DNA of 64,000 bases from Photorhabdus noenieputensis (GCF_018448935.1 NZ_RCWC01000030.1:1-64000); one strand, 5' to 3'; shown: positions 27,248 through 36,742, counted from the stretch's first letter. Translations and numbers: made by a program. The notes: generated from the letters alone by a model not told the origin.

Positions 27248-28024
27248 TTACAATGCTTCTCTACTAACAAAATCAGTCAATAACCCAACAAACTCATCTG
27301 GATGAGAAATAAAAGGCGCATGAGCGGCATGGCGCATCATGGCTGAAACTGAACGCGGCCACTTTTCATCAAGAATGTTGAGGATTTTTCTTGGCACCAA
27401 CCCATCCAGATAACCGTAAATCCGCAAGAACGGTATGGCAAGCTCAGTCAAAGGCTGCCTTAAATCTTCGGTACGCAAAATTTCCAAGCCAACATGCAGC
27501 ACTTCAACAGAAGGCATCGGCTGCGCCAGCACAACAGATTTCAGTAATCGCGCATCTTGACGGGCGCTGTCAGTACCCAATGTCTGTAACGCAAGAAAAC
27601 GCTCAACTGTGCGCTGGAAATCTTCACTAAGCTGATGTTCGAAATCGCGCAAAACTTCCGGCTTAATCCCCGGCCAGTCACTTTCTGCGCTGAAATGTGG
27701 TGAAGAAGCCACGGTAATTAATCCGGCAACTTTATCCTGATGGTCAAGCGCGATCCGGCTGGCAACCAGACCTCCCAACGACCAACCTAGCCATAACGCA
27801 TTTTCCGGCGCATATCGCCAAACTTCATCCGCCATGTCAGCAAGATTCATCGGGCCATATTTCTGGCTACGGCCATAACCGGGTAAGTCCACCAAATGCA
27901 AACGAAAATGCGGAGCACATCGCATTTCAATGGAACGCCAAACTTCCGCATTCAGCCCCCATCCGTGCAGCAACACAAGATCACGCGAACCTTCATCAGA
28001 AGTCTGCCAAAACAGATCAGCCAT
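27248..28024 (-). CDS. bioH: Pimeloyl-[ACP] methyl ester esterase BioH
   Basis: This 258-residue alpha/beta hydrolase closely follows E. coli BioH ([65 protein letters not shown]). The triad is Ser82 in GWSLGG, Asp in YLDGLVP and His in AHAPF. It removes the methyl group from pimeloyl-ACP methyl ester in biotin synthesis. ATG 28024 is chosen over the in-frame TTG 28036. It is divergent from gntX with a 39-base gap. Confidence 0.95.
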   Translation of the reverse strand: MADLFWQTSDEGSRDLVLLHGWGLNAEVWRSIEMRCAPHFRLHLVDLPGYGRSQKYGPMNLADMADEVWRYAPENALWLGWSLGGLVASRIALDHQDKVAGLITVASSPHFSAESDWPGIKPEVLRDFEHQLSEDFQRTVERFLALQTLGTDSARQDARLLKSVVLAQPMPSVEVLHVGLEILRTEDLRQPLTELAIPFLRIYGYLDGLVPRKILNILDEKWPRSVSAMMRHAAHAPFISHPDEFVGLLTDFVSREAL

Positions 28025-28063
28025 TGTTATTCTCAACTTTATTTGCCATCAAGGAAGAAATCT

Positions 28064-28318
28064 ATGCTAACAACGGTTGGGTACTGTTGGCTATGCCATC
28101 AGTCTCTTTGGTTGCCGCATCATGGAATATGCAGCCTTTGCAACAAGCGGTTGAAACGTTTGACAAACATGTGCCCGTGCTGCGCTCTGCCCTCAGAACT
28201 CCCTTCACTGCCTTGTGGACGCTGCCTCAAAAAACCGCCTCTATGGGAGAATATGATAGCGATTACCGACTATTGCCCACCACTGAGCGGCCTAATTCGT
28301 CGCTATAAATATCACTAG
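28064..28318 (+). pseudogene. gntX: gntX (ComF-like), truncated after 84 codons
   Basis: From ATG 28064 the frame reads MLTTVGYCWLCHQSLWLPHH, with the four-cysteine zinc-ribbon pattern (CWLC, CSLCN, CPCC, CGRC), and PPLSGLIRRYKYH, aligned with E. coli GntX up to its residue about 80. It then stops. The remaining about 145 residues, including the phosphoribosyltransferase-like motif, are missing, and the sequence turns AT-rich and foreign. The break at about 28313 marks the island edge. The missing 3' part is not found up to base 64000. Confidence 0.85.
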
Positions 28319-28367
28319 AGAATAGATTAAAAAATTCAAGTCAAAGAAAGTGTAAAATGAAAAATAA

Positions 28368-29588
28368 TTACCACTGTTTTATATAGGCACGCTTTACAAC
28401 TAGAAGCATAAGATAAGAAAAGGAAATTGCGACGATAAGAATGAGAAAAATATAAGGGGATTTATAATATGAAATTAAATATCCCATCAGAACAGGACTG
28501 ACAGCTGCACCCAAACTGCCTAGGTTTTGTATTGCGAAGTAATGCCCCCTTAACCCCTCAGGTGCTATACTGTCAGTAAGCGCGTAAAGGACAGGAATAA
28601 AAATTATCTCTCCCAACGAAAAAGAAAATATTGCAATTATCCAATAAATCAAGTTCTGTTCAGAATAGATAAAACCCAAAATACCGAGAATAAAAAAAAT
28701 TACTCCTCCCATCAGCCATCTTCCGATATAACCATCTTTAATATACTTTCCAACATGATATTGAAATCCTATAACAACCATAGCATTTGTTACCATCATT
28801 GCAGCAATAGCTGTATATGAAAACTCCTTATTTGTAGAAACAATTAAATATTGAGATAAGTAGCTAATGGTACTACCATATACAAAAGACCCGAGTACTG
28901 ATGAAATTGTTATCAGAAAAAGCAAATAATTCTTCAAGGGCTTTATATTACTTAGGGTATCTGCCAGTAATCTATTATTTTTCTGTGATAATATAGGTAA
29001 TAAGTGAAAACATGAAGAATAGTATATTATAATAAATATCATCGGGAGCAATGCAGTAAGACCAGATAATATGAAAGGGAAACTATTATTATAACCTGAA
29101 AGTAATGCACCAATTAATGGACCAACGGACCACCCTATGTTAATAAACGTGTAGTTTAAAGAAAATAATCTTATCTTAATACTTTGTGGTAAATAGTCAG
29201 AGAAATAACTCTTTAATAGCACCTCAAATAATGAGTAAGCTAAGTTCACAAAAGCCAGAAGAAAAGAAATAAGGATTATGTTTTCAAAATATGGAAAAAT
29301 TAAAAAACAAAATAAAAAAGTTAAAAGCGATGATACAATAGGGAGTTTGAATTTCTTATTATCAGCAAACATGCCGCCAACTAGGCTGGTTATTATTCCG
29401 AATATCATGGATGAAGATATAATATATCCAACAATGATAGGACTAAAATTAAACTCCACAGATAAGTATATAGCTAAATAAGGAAGTGATACACCGCGAC
29501 CAATCGTTAATAGTAATGACGAAAAGAGAAAAAAAGATATTGTCTTCTCATTTTTAAACACATGTAATAAACTAATATTATAATTCAT
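28368..29588 (-). CDS. MFS transporter (putative exporter) of the gntX island
   Basis: It encodes about 406 residues from ATG 29588 (MNYNISLLHVFKNEKTISFF; GGGAGA upstream); a longer frame to 29651 is possible. There are 12 hydrophobic segments. The loop 2-3 signature GGMFADNKKFKLP and FSDYLPQSIKIRLFSLNYTF plus GWSVGPLIGALLSG fit MdtH-like drug:proton antiporters. The gene is very AT-rich. It points toward the gntX break, and the prophage lies on its upstream side. Confidence 0.75.
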   Translation of the reverse strand: MNYNISLLHVFKNEKTISFFLFSSLLLTIGRGVSLPYLAIYLSVEFNFSPIIVGYIISSSMIFGIITSLVGGMFADNKKFKLPIVSSLLTFLFCFLIFPYFENIILISFLLAFVNLAYSLFEVLLKSYFSDYLPQSIKIRLFSLNYTFINIGWSVGPLIGALLSGYNNSFPFILSGLTALLPMIFIIIYYSSCFHLLPILSQKNNRLLADTLSNIKPLKNYLLFLITISSVLGSFVYGSTISYLSQYLIVSTNKEFSYTAIAAMMVTNAMVVIGFQYHVGKYIKDGYIGRWLMGGVIFFILGILGFIYSEQNLIYWIIAIFSFSLGEIIFIPVLYALTDSIAPEGLRGHYFAIQNLGSLGAAVSPVLMGYLISYYKSPYIFLILIVAISFSYLMLLVVKRAYIKQW

Positions 29589-30366
29589 GGTATTGATTAA
29601 ATTCTCCCTTAGCTTATTTTCATATAACGATCTATAATATATTTTTATCATTATGAATACTATAAAGACTCTCTAAAATAACATACAAATCTGTTGTTAA
29701 TTATTGGCAAGACTGCCAAAAACCCTTAAAGTAAATGGAAATGATTTTAAGGATAGCAATCTTTATTTATTTTCTTTAATATTATGAATAAAATAATCAC
29801 CCTTCATGACTCCTCGTCGGTTACTGTCAGCTGATATCCTTTGAATAAGAATACAACGTACAAGATAAAACCTAGTGAAAAGTATTACTTGTGATTGTAG
29901 AATCTGCAAGCCATTTCTAAAGAAAATTATTCAAAATCAAAATTAATTATAATATTAATTCATTTTTGTGTTGTTTTTTTGCCACATTCACTCAGAAATT
30001 AGTATGATTACTATTATTTTTTATAATATAGTTATCATCAAAGGCACTTTTAGTCAAAATTATAATTTTAACACTAACTTACTGATATTTAAAAACAAAA
30101 AACTCAAAATAACATCAATCTCCGACAATATGAATAAATTTTATAAAAAAATTACATTAATCATCTATAATAATATTGTTATTAGAATGTGCGGTATGCA
30201 GTTCCTGATCTATACATTTTTATTGATTAATACAATATAACTAGTTGCATTGTAGCAATTTAAAATTCTTATACTCAATTATGATTTATCACAACCTGTA
30301 CCGGTTTTTATGCTTTAAATCATACTATACCGAGAACATTGGATCATTTGATGTAAGTTGTAGCGT
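29589..30366. other. AT-rich intergenic region of the island
   Basis: No convincing gene is seen. A 90-codon open frame at 29968-30240 is dominated by Ile, Asn, Phe and Lys and lacks a ribosome-binding site. The segment contains the promoter side of the MFS gene and, at its right end, the prophage target site. Before phage insertion it continued into 62909 onward. Confidence 0.5.
30362..30366. repeat. Prophage target-site duplication, left (AGCGT)
   Basis: AGCGT directly precedes the phage 5'-TG at 30367 and is repeated at 62909-62913 directly after the phage CA-3'. Five bases is the duplication length of Mu. Confidence 0.8.
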
Positions 30367-30634
30367 TGTATTGAACCACAAGTAATGAGAAACAAAAAGA
30401 AATAGGGAATTGGTCAAAATAAACGGGAATTCACGGGTGTAAATTCAGCGCTGGTGCGGTGTTGAGTGAGTGTGATAAGTTTATTCCTGCCCGTCAGGGC
30501 AGACTAACTAAAATGAGAAAATTTTTGTGGTTGCCGCTTTTGTGCCACTTATTTTAATAAAACTAGGACGCACACTATCAGTCATTTAAAACATCTTTAA
30601 ATACGCTTTAAAACATAGGCTACTTTAGCCCATG

Positions 30635-31267
30635 TTAACCTGCTTTGCTGCTCATCTTGTTGTGGTTTGCCGGGACATGTTCTTTGTCATTAATAGACTC
30701 CAAAAATCTCTGTCGTTGTTCATCAGTTAAAGATGCATACAGTTGAGCAAACGCCAATGAGTTGTTAGACACTCCCAGTTTAGCTGGCAGGTCCTCCGGC
30801 CAGGGGAATTGTGACTCTTGCTGAATGTCCATCTGAGGTGGAGTTAGTAATACATTGATACCCTGCCTGAAAACACGGTCAATGACAGCTTCTCGTTCTT
30901 CTGCTGTCATTCTGTAAAGAAATGCCAGCCATGCCTTTTCCTGCTCCTCAGTGACATGCTTAGGAGTATCTTTATATACGGTGTTTTGCATATCATCATC
31001 CTTGGAATTTTTTCCAATGGCTAGCCACTCAATAGACACTTCGCATTTTTCCGCGAGAACTACCAATTTGTCTAAAGCGGGATATGTCTTACCTGACAGG
31101 TAAGTTCTCAGAGCTGCTTCTGATATTCCACATCTCTTTGCAAAGCTATTGCCAGATTCACCTCTCATAGCTTGCCTCAATCTGTCCTTAAACTGTGTTA
31201 TTTCATCGCGTACAAAAACACGAGGTGTGTTTTTGTCATTAAGCACATGTTTTTCTTCTTTACTCAT
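30635..31267 (-). CDS. Phage repressor (c-like), XRE-type HTH
   Basis: This 210-residue protein is the only leftward prophage gene. An XRE-type helix-turn-helix lies at about residues 39-60 (NSFAKRCGISEAALRTYLSG). The rest is helical without an evident LexA-type Ser/Lys protease motif. Position opposite ner/A, across a shared operator, identifies it as the lysogeny repressor that blocks the early promoter. It differs from Mu c in sequence. Confidence 0.85.
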   Translation of the reverse strand: MSKEEKHVLNDKNTPRVFVRDEITQFKDRLRQAMRGESGNSFAKRCGISEAALRTYLSGKTYPALDKLVVLAEKCEVSIEWLAIGKNSKDDDMQNTVYKDTPKHVTEEQEKAWLAFLYRMTAEEREAVIDRVFRQGINVLLTPPQMDIQQESQFPWPEDLPAKLGVSNNSLAFAQLYASLTDEQRQRFLESINDKEHVPANHNKMSSKAG

Positions 31268-31301
31268 GATACTAGCTGCCTTTCGTTATCAAACCACATC
31301 T

Positions 31302-31352
31302 CGCATAAAAATACGCAATTGTATTGACTTCGTGTTTTTATGCGAATATATT
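31302..31352 (+). promoter_or_regulatory. Early promoter and operator between repressor and ner
   Basis: TTGACT (31324-31329) and TATATT (31347-31352), separated by 17 bases, form a near-consensus sigma-70 promoter for ner-A-B. The inverted pair CGCATAAAAATACG (31302-31315) and CGTGTTTTTATGCG (31331-31344) overlaps it and is the probable operator for repressor or Ner. Confidence 0.75.
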
Positions 31353-31414
31353 TATATCCACACCGATAATCATTAACGCTTATCGGGACAGATAAACCTA
31401 CTAAGGATCACATA

Positions 31415-31633
31415 ATGCAACAAGACAGGCAAGACTGGCATCGCGCAGATATTCGCGCAGCATTGGAAAAACGCGGTACAAATCTACGTGCGTTGTCTGT
31501 TGAAGCGGGGTTGGCAAAAGATACTTTGCGTAATGCTCTAGTTCGCCCTTGGCCCAAGGGGGAAAGATTGATTGCTCAGGCAATCGGTGTTGATCCGGCT
31601 GTTATCTGGCCGAGTCGTTATCAAAATTCATAA
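31415..31633 (+). CDS. ner: Ner-like transcriptional regulator
   Basis: This 72-residue Ner/Nlp/SfsB-type protein (DWHRADIRAALEKRGTNLRA, LSVEAGLAKDTLRNALVRPW, IAQAIGVDPAVIWPSRY) has a helix-turn-helix in the middle. In Mu, Ner turns down both early and repressor promoters. It is the first gene of the early operon and its stop overlaps the transposase start by one base. Confidence 0.9.
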   Translation: MQQDRQDWHRADIRAALEKRGTNLRALSVEAGLAKDTLRNALVRPWPKGERLIAQAIGVDPAVIWPSRYQNS

Positions 31634-33633
31634 TGTCAGGGAGTATGAAGCTGATGGATATTTGGGTTACAGCGCAAGAGTGTGTCGGGCTACCGAATTT
31701 ACCAACAGCCCCTTTTAACATTTCTAACCGCTTAAAGAAAAATGCAACAACAGAGATGATCCGTAAGCGTGAAGGCTCTAAGGCATTTGAGTTTCATATT
31801 AATTGCCTGCCGCCCGTGGCCCGTGCCGCAATACTGAAAAAACAAGGCACGATAGAAATTAACGATCGCCAGTTTGAAATAAAACAACGTCAAAAAAGCT
31901 ACTGCCGGGAATCACTCTGGCAACAATTTAACGCCGCAAGCAATAAGCAGCGTGAAAAAGCACGCCAAAAGTGTGAGGCCGTGATTGCCGTGGCGGGTTT
32001 GATTGATACCGGTATTGATACCCTAACCGCTTTTGATTCTGCTGCGGACGCGCTACAGCTTCCTTCTGCTAGTGTGCGTCGTTGGTATTACCAGGCGAAA
32101 CCCTTTGACCGGTCAGATTGGCTGGCGGCATTAGTGGGTAAACATGGCCACAGTATGTCAGCCCGTAAGAAGAAAGAAGCTGATTGTACGTCTGCGGCCT
32201 GGGATTTCTTGCTTGCTGACTATTTACGCCCAGAGCAACCGGCACTGCGGACCTGCTATGCCCGTCTGGAAGAAGCGGCGGCAGCGCACGGTTGGACGAT
32301 ACCGAGTCTGTCATCCCTGCGGCGGAAACTTGAACGTGAAGTACCAGCCGAACAAGTGGTGCTATTGCGACAAGGCGAGCATGCATTAATGCGGCTTTAT
32401 CCCGCGCAAGAACGCACTGTGCTTGAACTGGATGCGATGGAATGGATTAACGGCGACGGTTATCAGCATAACGTTTTTGTGAGGTGGTTTAACGGTGAGG
32501 TTATCCGGCCCAAGACCTGGATTTGGCAAGATATCCGTACCCGCAAGATTCTGGCCTGGCGGACTGATGTGTCCGAGAACAGCGACAGTATCCGCCTGGC
32601 ACTGGCTGATGTGATTGAGCAATACGGCATTCCAAAACACATCACTATTGATAACACGCGAGCCGCGGCCAACAAATGGATGACGGGCGGTGTACCGAAC
32701 CGCTATCGATTCAAAGTTAAAGAAGATGATCCAAAAGGTATCATCCCGTTGCTGGGCATCCAGTTGCACTGGACAAGCGTGCTATTTGGTCGTGGACACG
32801 GCCAGGCAAAACCAGTAGAGCGTGCGTTCTCTCATGGGGGACTGGGTGAAGTCGTTGATAAGCATCCGGCTTTAGCGGGTGCTTACACGGGGGCTAACCC
32901 AATGGCAAAGCCCGATAATTATGGTGACCGGGTAGTCGATGCGGAAACTTTTTTAAATGCGCTGGCAGAAGGGATCGCTTTTTGGAACCGTCGGCCAGGG
33001 CGAGATACAGAGGTGTGCCTTGGTAAATGGTCGTTTGATGATGCGTTTGAACAGAGCTATCAGGAAAGCACAGTACGTAAGGCAACAGCGGAGCAACGTC
33101 ATTTATTGTTGCTGCCTGCTGAGGCGGTCACGGTCACCAATGGCACCTTTACTTTAAATGCCGGCGGCAAAATACAGTCACGCCGAAACCGGTACTACCA
33201 CGAGCAGTTACTGGGGGTTAAACCTAACAAAATTGTTATTCGTTTTGACCCGGCGGCATTGCATGACTCCGTGTTGTGCTACACGCTGGATGGCCGGTTT
33301 ATTTGCGAAGCTCAGTGCATTGAGAAATCCGGGTTCGGGGATACCCAGGCTGCTCGTGAACATGACCGTAACCGGACCCGGTTTGTTAAGCGCACCAAAG
33401 AAGCCACTGCTGCACAGCGCCGCATGACAGCCCTCGAAGTCGCGGAACTGATGCCGGAAACCGTTCCTCCAGCACCGCCTGAAAGTCGGGTAGTGGAAAT
33501 CTATCATCCAGTAGGTAATACCGTGCGCCGGGTGGTGGTGGATGAACAGGCCGAGCCGGATACCGATTATGACTATGCCTTTGAACATGCGGTGGCGCAG
33601 TTGCATGAGCAACAGCAGAAAAACACGATTTAA
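31633..33633 (+). CDS. A: Mu-type DDE transposase A
   Basis: This 666-residue homologue of MuA (663) is collinear throughout. It has an N-terminal DNA-binding winged helix (MDIWVTAQECVGLPNLP), subdomains that bind phage ends, and the catalytic core with Asp267 (LELDAMEWINGDGYQHNVFV), Asp340 (ITIDNTRAAANKW) and Glu396 (GQAKPVERAFSHGG). The C-terminal domain contacts B and ClpX. It cuts and joins the phage ends during integration and replicative transposition. All key residues are intact. It starts overlapping the ner stop. Confidence 0.97.
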   Translation: MSGSMKLMDIWVTAQECVGLPNLPTAPFNISNRLKKNATTEMIRKREGSKAFEFHINCLPPVARAAILKKQGTIEINDRQFEIKQRQKSYCRESLWQQFNAASNKQREKARQKCEAVIAVAGLIDTGIDTLTAFDSAADALQLPSASVRRWYYQAKPFDRSDWLAALVGKHGHSMSARKKKEADCTSAAWDFLLADYLRPEQPALRTCYARLEEAAAAHGWTIPSLSSLRRKLEREVPAEQVVLLRQGEHALMRLYPAQERTVLELDAMEWINGDGYQHNVFVRWFNGEVIRPKTWIWQDIRTRKILAWRTDVSENSDSIRLALADVIEQYGIPKHITIDNTRAAANKWMTGGVPNRYRFKVKEDDPKGIIPLLGIQLHWTSVLFGRGHGQAKPVERAFSHGGLGEVVDKHPALAGAYTGANPMAKPDNYGDRVVDAETFLNALAEGIAFWNRRPGRDTEVCLGKWSFDDAFEQSYQESTVRKATAEQRHLLLLPAEAVTVTNGTFTLNAGGKIQSRRNRYYHEQLLGVKPNKIVIRFDPAALHDSVLCYTLDGRFICEAQCIEKSGFGDTQAAREHDRNRTRFVKRTKEATAAQRRMTALEVAELMPETVPPAPPESRVVEIYHPVGNTVRRVVVDEQAEPDTDYDYAFEHAVAQLHEQQQKNTI

Positions 33634-33647
33634 TTTAGGAGAATACG

Positions 33648-34601
33648 ATGACCAATATTATAGCGTTGACTCAAACACAAACAGAGCTGGCTGACGTTCG
33701 TGCCGCTATCCGAACCATTGTTGAAAGTGACGGCCTGACTTACAGCAATGTCGCCCGCGAAAGTGGCATATCCAGTACCGCGTTATCTCAGTTTATGAAT
33801 GAAAGCTACAAGGGGGATAACAGCAAAGTGGCCAGTCAATTATCTGTCTGGCTGGAGAACCGCAGCAAGCGCACTAATGAAATGCCGGCAGCCCCGGATT
33901 TTGTCCAGACGAAGACTGTGCGGCAAATCTGGAGTGCATTGCAATATGCCCAACTGGCACAATGCATCAGTGTGATTTACGGCAGTCCGGGCGTGGGTAA
34001 GACCAAAGCCTTGCAACAGTTTGTTGCTGAGCGCCCTAACGTGTGGCTGATAACCGTATCACCCTCCCGTGCCAGCCTGAGCGAATGCCTGTACGAGCTT
34101 GCCCTGGAGCTGGGGCTGGGAGATGCGCCACGCCGGGCGGGTCAACTGGGGCGGGCAGTACGCAGAAAATTACGCGGTACGTCGGGGTTATTGGTGATTG
34201 ATGAGGCCGACCATCTGGATTATCCGGTGCTTGAAGAGTTGCGGATTTTACAGGAGGAAACCGGGATTGGTCTGGCGCTGGTCGGCAATCATCAGGTCTA
34301 TGCCCGTCTGACCGGCGGCAGTTCCCGCAGTGTGGACTTTGCGCGACTGTTCAGCCGAATTGCGAAAAAAGTCGCCATCTTGAAAACCAAAAAAGATGAC
34401 GTTATCGCCATCGCTGAGGCGTGGGGGCTGGGTCCGCAGGAACGCGCTTTAGTTCAGCAGTTATCAGAACGTCCCGGCGCACTGCGTACCGTATCCCATA
34501 CTTTGCGACTGGCAGCCATGTTTGCCAAAGGCAACAACGAACTACTTTCTGAGAAACATATCCGCGCCGCGGTTAAAGATTTAGAGGGGGCGACATTATG
34601 A
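33648..34601 (+). CDS. B: Mu B-type transposition ATPase / target DNA activator
   Basis: It encodes 317 residues with an N-terminal HTH (about 28-50, TYSNVARESGISSTALSQFM) and an AAA+ domain with Walker A GSPGVGKT (112-119), Walker B LLVIDEADHLD and a sensor-like VGNHQVYARL. As in Mu, it binds target DNA, stimulates A and confers immunity to self-insertion. It lies 14 bases after A. Confidence 0.95.
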   Translation: MTNIIALTQTQTELADVRAAIRTIVESDGLTYSNVARESGISSTALSQFMNESYKGDNSKVASQLSVWLENRSKRTNEMPAAPDFVQTKTVRQIWSALQYAQLAQCISVIYGSPGVGKTKALQQFVAERPNVWLITVSPSRASLSECLYELALELGLGDAPRRAGQLGRAVRRKLRGTSGLLVIDEADHLDYPVLEELRILQEETGIGLALVGNHQVYARLTGGSSRSVDFARLFSRIAKKVAILKTKKDDVIAIAEAWGLGPQERALVQQLSERPGALRTVSHTLRLAAMFAKGNNELLSEKHIRAAVKDLEGATL

Positions 34602-34858
34602 CAAAGGATTCACTGGTTTCAGTATTTAATCGTGCGGGTGATGCGGTATCCGCGCTGACAGCACAGGGGTTTACTGTGATGAGTATCATGATACGGGATA
34701 GTGCGCCGCGTATTCAAATTGCCCGCCATACGCATTGCGAACAGTTAATTCGTAACGGCAAAGCCACTTACCGATACCTGGGGCGCAATAGTGATTATCG
34801 GCAGGGGATGTTTATGCATTGTGGTTGTCAGGTCTTTTGGTCTGAATCATTACATTAA
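34598..34858 (+). CDS. Phage early protein, function unknown
   Basis: It encodes 86 residues, overlapping B by 4 bases. The C-terminal part has paired Cys/His (HTHCEQ, MFMHCGCQVFW) that could bind a metal. No family was recognised. The operon position suggests an early replication or host-takeover accessory role. Confidence 0.6.
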   Translation: MTKDSLVSVFNRAGDAVSALTAQGFTVMSIMIRDSAPRIQIARHTHCEQLIRNGKATYRYLGRNSDYRQGMFMHCGCQVFWSESLH

Positions 34859-34870
34859 TTAGGGGGATGT

Positions 34871-35068
34871 ATGGCTGTTAAAATCGAAATTGTCATTACC
34901 ACTCATCAGGGGAAATTAATGCATGACGTTAAAGCGTCAGGCGGTGCTGTCTACACAGCTAATGAAAAACAAGAGGTCATGGCGCTGGTGCAGGTGATTA
35001 AGCATCACCTCGCGCAGCAATACGATTTATGTTTTCACACTCAGGAGGTTAATCAGCATGTCCACTAA
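34871..35068 (+). CDS. Phage early protein, function unknown
   Basis: It encodes 65 residues (MAVKIEIVITTHQGKLMHDV), with AGGGGGATGT before the start. It is a small mixed alpha/beta protein with no motif recognised. It overlaps the next gene by 11 bases. Confidence 0.55.
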   Translation: MAVKIEIVITTHQGKLMHDVKASGGAVYTANEKQEVMALVQVIKHHLAQQYDLCFHTQEVNQHVH

Positions 35069-35690
35069 ACAATACACAACACAGCAGGTACCGGAGAGTT
35101 ATTGGGTCGATGCGAAAGGCGTACTGACGCCCGTCAGTATCATCAAAGCGATTGACCTGGAACGGGATAATTTAGTCGGAGAAATCGTTGAGCAGGCCAT
35201 CACGGTTAACTCGGCATTAGCTGAGTTGAAGCTGCGTGCTTTTGCTGATATCCAGGCTTTTGTTGATTTGTCAGCAGAGAAATACGGTGCCACGAAAGGC
35301 GGGAAAAAAGGCAATGTGACACTCTACTCTTATGATGGCCGTTTTAAAATTCAGCGTGCGATGCAAGACCGTATTGCTTTTGATGAGCGTTTGCAGGCGG
35401 CTAAATCCCTGATTGATGAATGTCTTGCAGACTGGACGGAAGGGGCGCGTCCTGAAATCCATGCCTTGATTAGTCAGGCGTTCTCTACCGATAAGGAAGG
35501 TGACATTAATACAGGCCGTGTTTTGGGGCTGCGTCGGCTGGATATTGATGATGAGCGTTGGAATAAGGCGATGATTGCCATCGGAGAAGCTTTGCAGGTT
35601 ATCGGCAGTAAATCCTATATTCGAATTTATGAGCGTGTAGGGGATACTGACCAGTACAAACCAATACCGTTGGATATCGCCGGGGTTTGA
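35058..35690 (+). CDS. DUF3164 phage protein
   Basis: This 210-residue protein begins with YWVDAKGVLTPVSIIKAIDL, continues FADIQAFVDLSAEKYGATKG and contains VTLYSYDGRFKIQRAMQDRI. This is the DUF3164 pattern found in early regions of Mu-like phages. The biochemical role is not known. It occupies the area where Mu encodes Gam and other early proteins; no Gam homologue was found. Confidence 0.8.
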   Translation: MSTKQYTTQQVPESYWVDAKGVLTPVSIIKAIDLERDNLVGEIVEQAITVNSALAELKLRAFADIQAFVDLSAEKYGATKGGKKGNVTLYSYDGRFKIQRAMQDRIAFDERLQAAKSLIDECLADWTEGARPEIHALISQAFSTDKEGDINTGRVLGLRRLDIDDERWNKAMIAIGEALQVIGSKSYIRIYERVGDTDQYKPIPLDIAGV

Positions 35691-35691
35691 T

Positions 35692-35880
35692 ATGAAAGCA
35701 ACACAGTTTAATCAACGTTATCGTGTTGGCAACAGTTTTATCTACCAGCCCAACAAAATATTACGTGGTGGAACGCCGGTTAAGACAGTGGATAAAGCGA
35801 AAGACTTAACCAATTGCACGGTAGTTGAAATTAGTACTGAACCTTATTTTGTCAGAACAGATTATTTAACTCCGGCGTGA
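35692..35880 (+). CDS. Small phage early protein
   Basis: It encodes 62 residues (MKATQFNQRYRVGNSFIYQP, then GGTPVKTVDKAKDLTNCTVV and YFVRTDYLTPA). It looks like a small beta-barrel type protein of Mu-like early regions. Function unknown. It starts one base after the preceding stop. Confidence 0.6.
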   Translation: MKATQFNQRYRVGNSFIYQPNKILRGGTPVKTVDKAKDLTNCTVVEISTEPYFVRTDYLTPA

Positions 35881-35966
35881 TTTAACACACCACAAAATTA
35901 AAGACGGTTTAAACATGGCGTAAACCCGCCAGGGGCGCGCTTACGCCAAAATTGAGGACAGCAACA

Positions 35967-36395
35967 ATGAATATTGATAAACCCGGATGGAAAGCTATTG
36001 AAGAAGAGCTGAAAAGTCTATTTTGCCACGTTAGTTTTCAGTATCAAGGCGTTGTCATTAGCGTTAATAGGGAAAGAGTCAGCGAGAACAGGAGCCAATT
36101 ATTTGTTTATTTCAATAATAAGGTGTGCCTTGCATGGGGTGACAAAGGCCATGATATGTATAACCCATTAACTGAATTATTTTGGCGTACGGTTACCAGG
36201 CCATTGTATAGCAAAACAAGAATTGCAGAAGTAGAAAAGTTGTTGGGTAAGCGTCATGCGAAAAAAGAATTGCCATATATCTATAAAACCCACACTTATC
36301 TTTCTCCTGGATTTATCAACGCCGTTCAATTAATCCGGCAATACAAGAAGATTGCAGGGCTTGAGTGGATTAACAAATCGGAGATATCACAATGA
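35967..36395 (+). CDS. Phage early protein, function unknown
   Basis: It encodes 142 residues from ATG 35967, set by GAGGA at 35954-35958; a TTG 15 bases upstream is less likely. It is basic in the C-terminal half (KLLGKRHAKKELPYIYKTHT) and has no recognised family. Codon use is more AT-rich than that of neighbouring phage genes, suggesting a later addition. Confidence 0.6.
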   Translation: MNIDKPGWKAIEEELKSLFCHVSFQYQGVVISVNRERVSENRSQLFVYFNNKVCLAWGDKGHDMYNPLTELFWRTVTRPLYSKTRIAEVEKLLGKRHAKKELPYIYKTHTYLSPGFINAVQLIRQYKKIAGLEWINKSEISQ

Positions 36396-36742
36396 CACCC
36401 GTTGTTTTTATTTCAGGCCCAATGACAGGCAAACCTGGCTTCAACCGCGGTGAATTTAATACCGTGGCAAAAATGCTAAAAAGTCAGGACCTGATTGTTC
36501 TGAATCCTGCTGTCCATCCTGATGGATTGACGCATGATCAATATATGCATATGTCACTGGCAATGCTGGAACAAGCTGATGTCATTTATCTGCTCGACGG
36601 CTGGGAAAGCAGCAAGGGCGCTGTCATGGAGTTTGACTGCGCAAAAATGCACAATTTGATGTTTATGTATAACTCGTGGGAAGCGTTCCGTACTGCGGTT
36701 GCACGAAGTCGCCAACAGCGTGGGAGAATGAACGATGAATAA
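36392..36742 (+). CDS. DUF4406 protein (nucleoside deoxyribosyltransferase-like fold)
   Basis: This 116-residue protein starts VVFISGPMTGKPGFNRGEFN and has LNPAVHPDGLTHDQYMHMSL, ADVIYLLDGWESSKGAVMEF. The GPMTG, LLDGWExSKGAxxE pattern is that of DUF4406, related to nucleoside 2-deoxyribosyltransferases. It may act in nucleotide metabolism or base salvage for the phage. It overlaps both neighbours. Confidence 0.8.
   Translation: MTPVVFISGPMTGKPGFNRGEFNTVAKMLKSQDLIVLNPAVHPDGLTHDQYMHMSLAMLEQADVIYLLDGWESSKGAVMEFDCAKMHNLMFMYNSWEAFRTAVARSRQQRGRMNDE

Noticed and set aside
29968-30240. 90-codon open frame left of the prophage
   Set aside because: Dominated by Ile, Asn, Phe and Lys as expected for chance frames in AT-rich DNA; no ribosome-binding site.
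32386-32769. Antisense frames inside the transposase gene
   Set aside because: The sense frame is a full MuA homologue with all catalytic residues; antisense frames follow from its codon bias.
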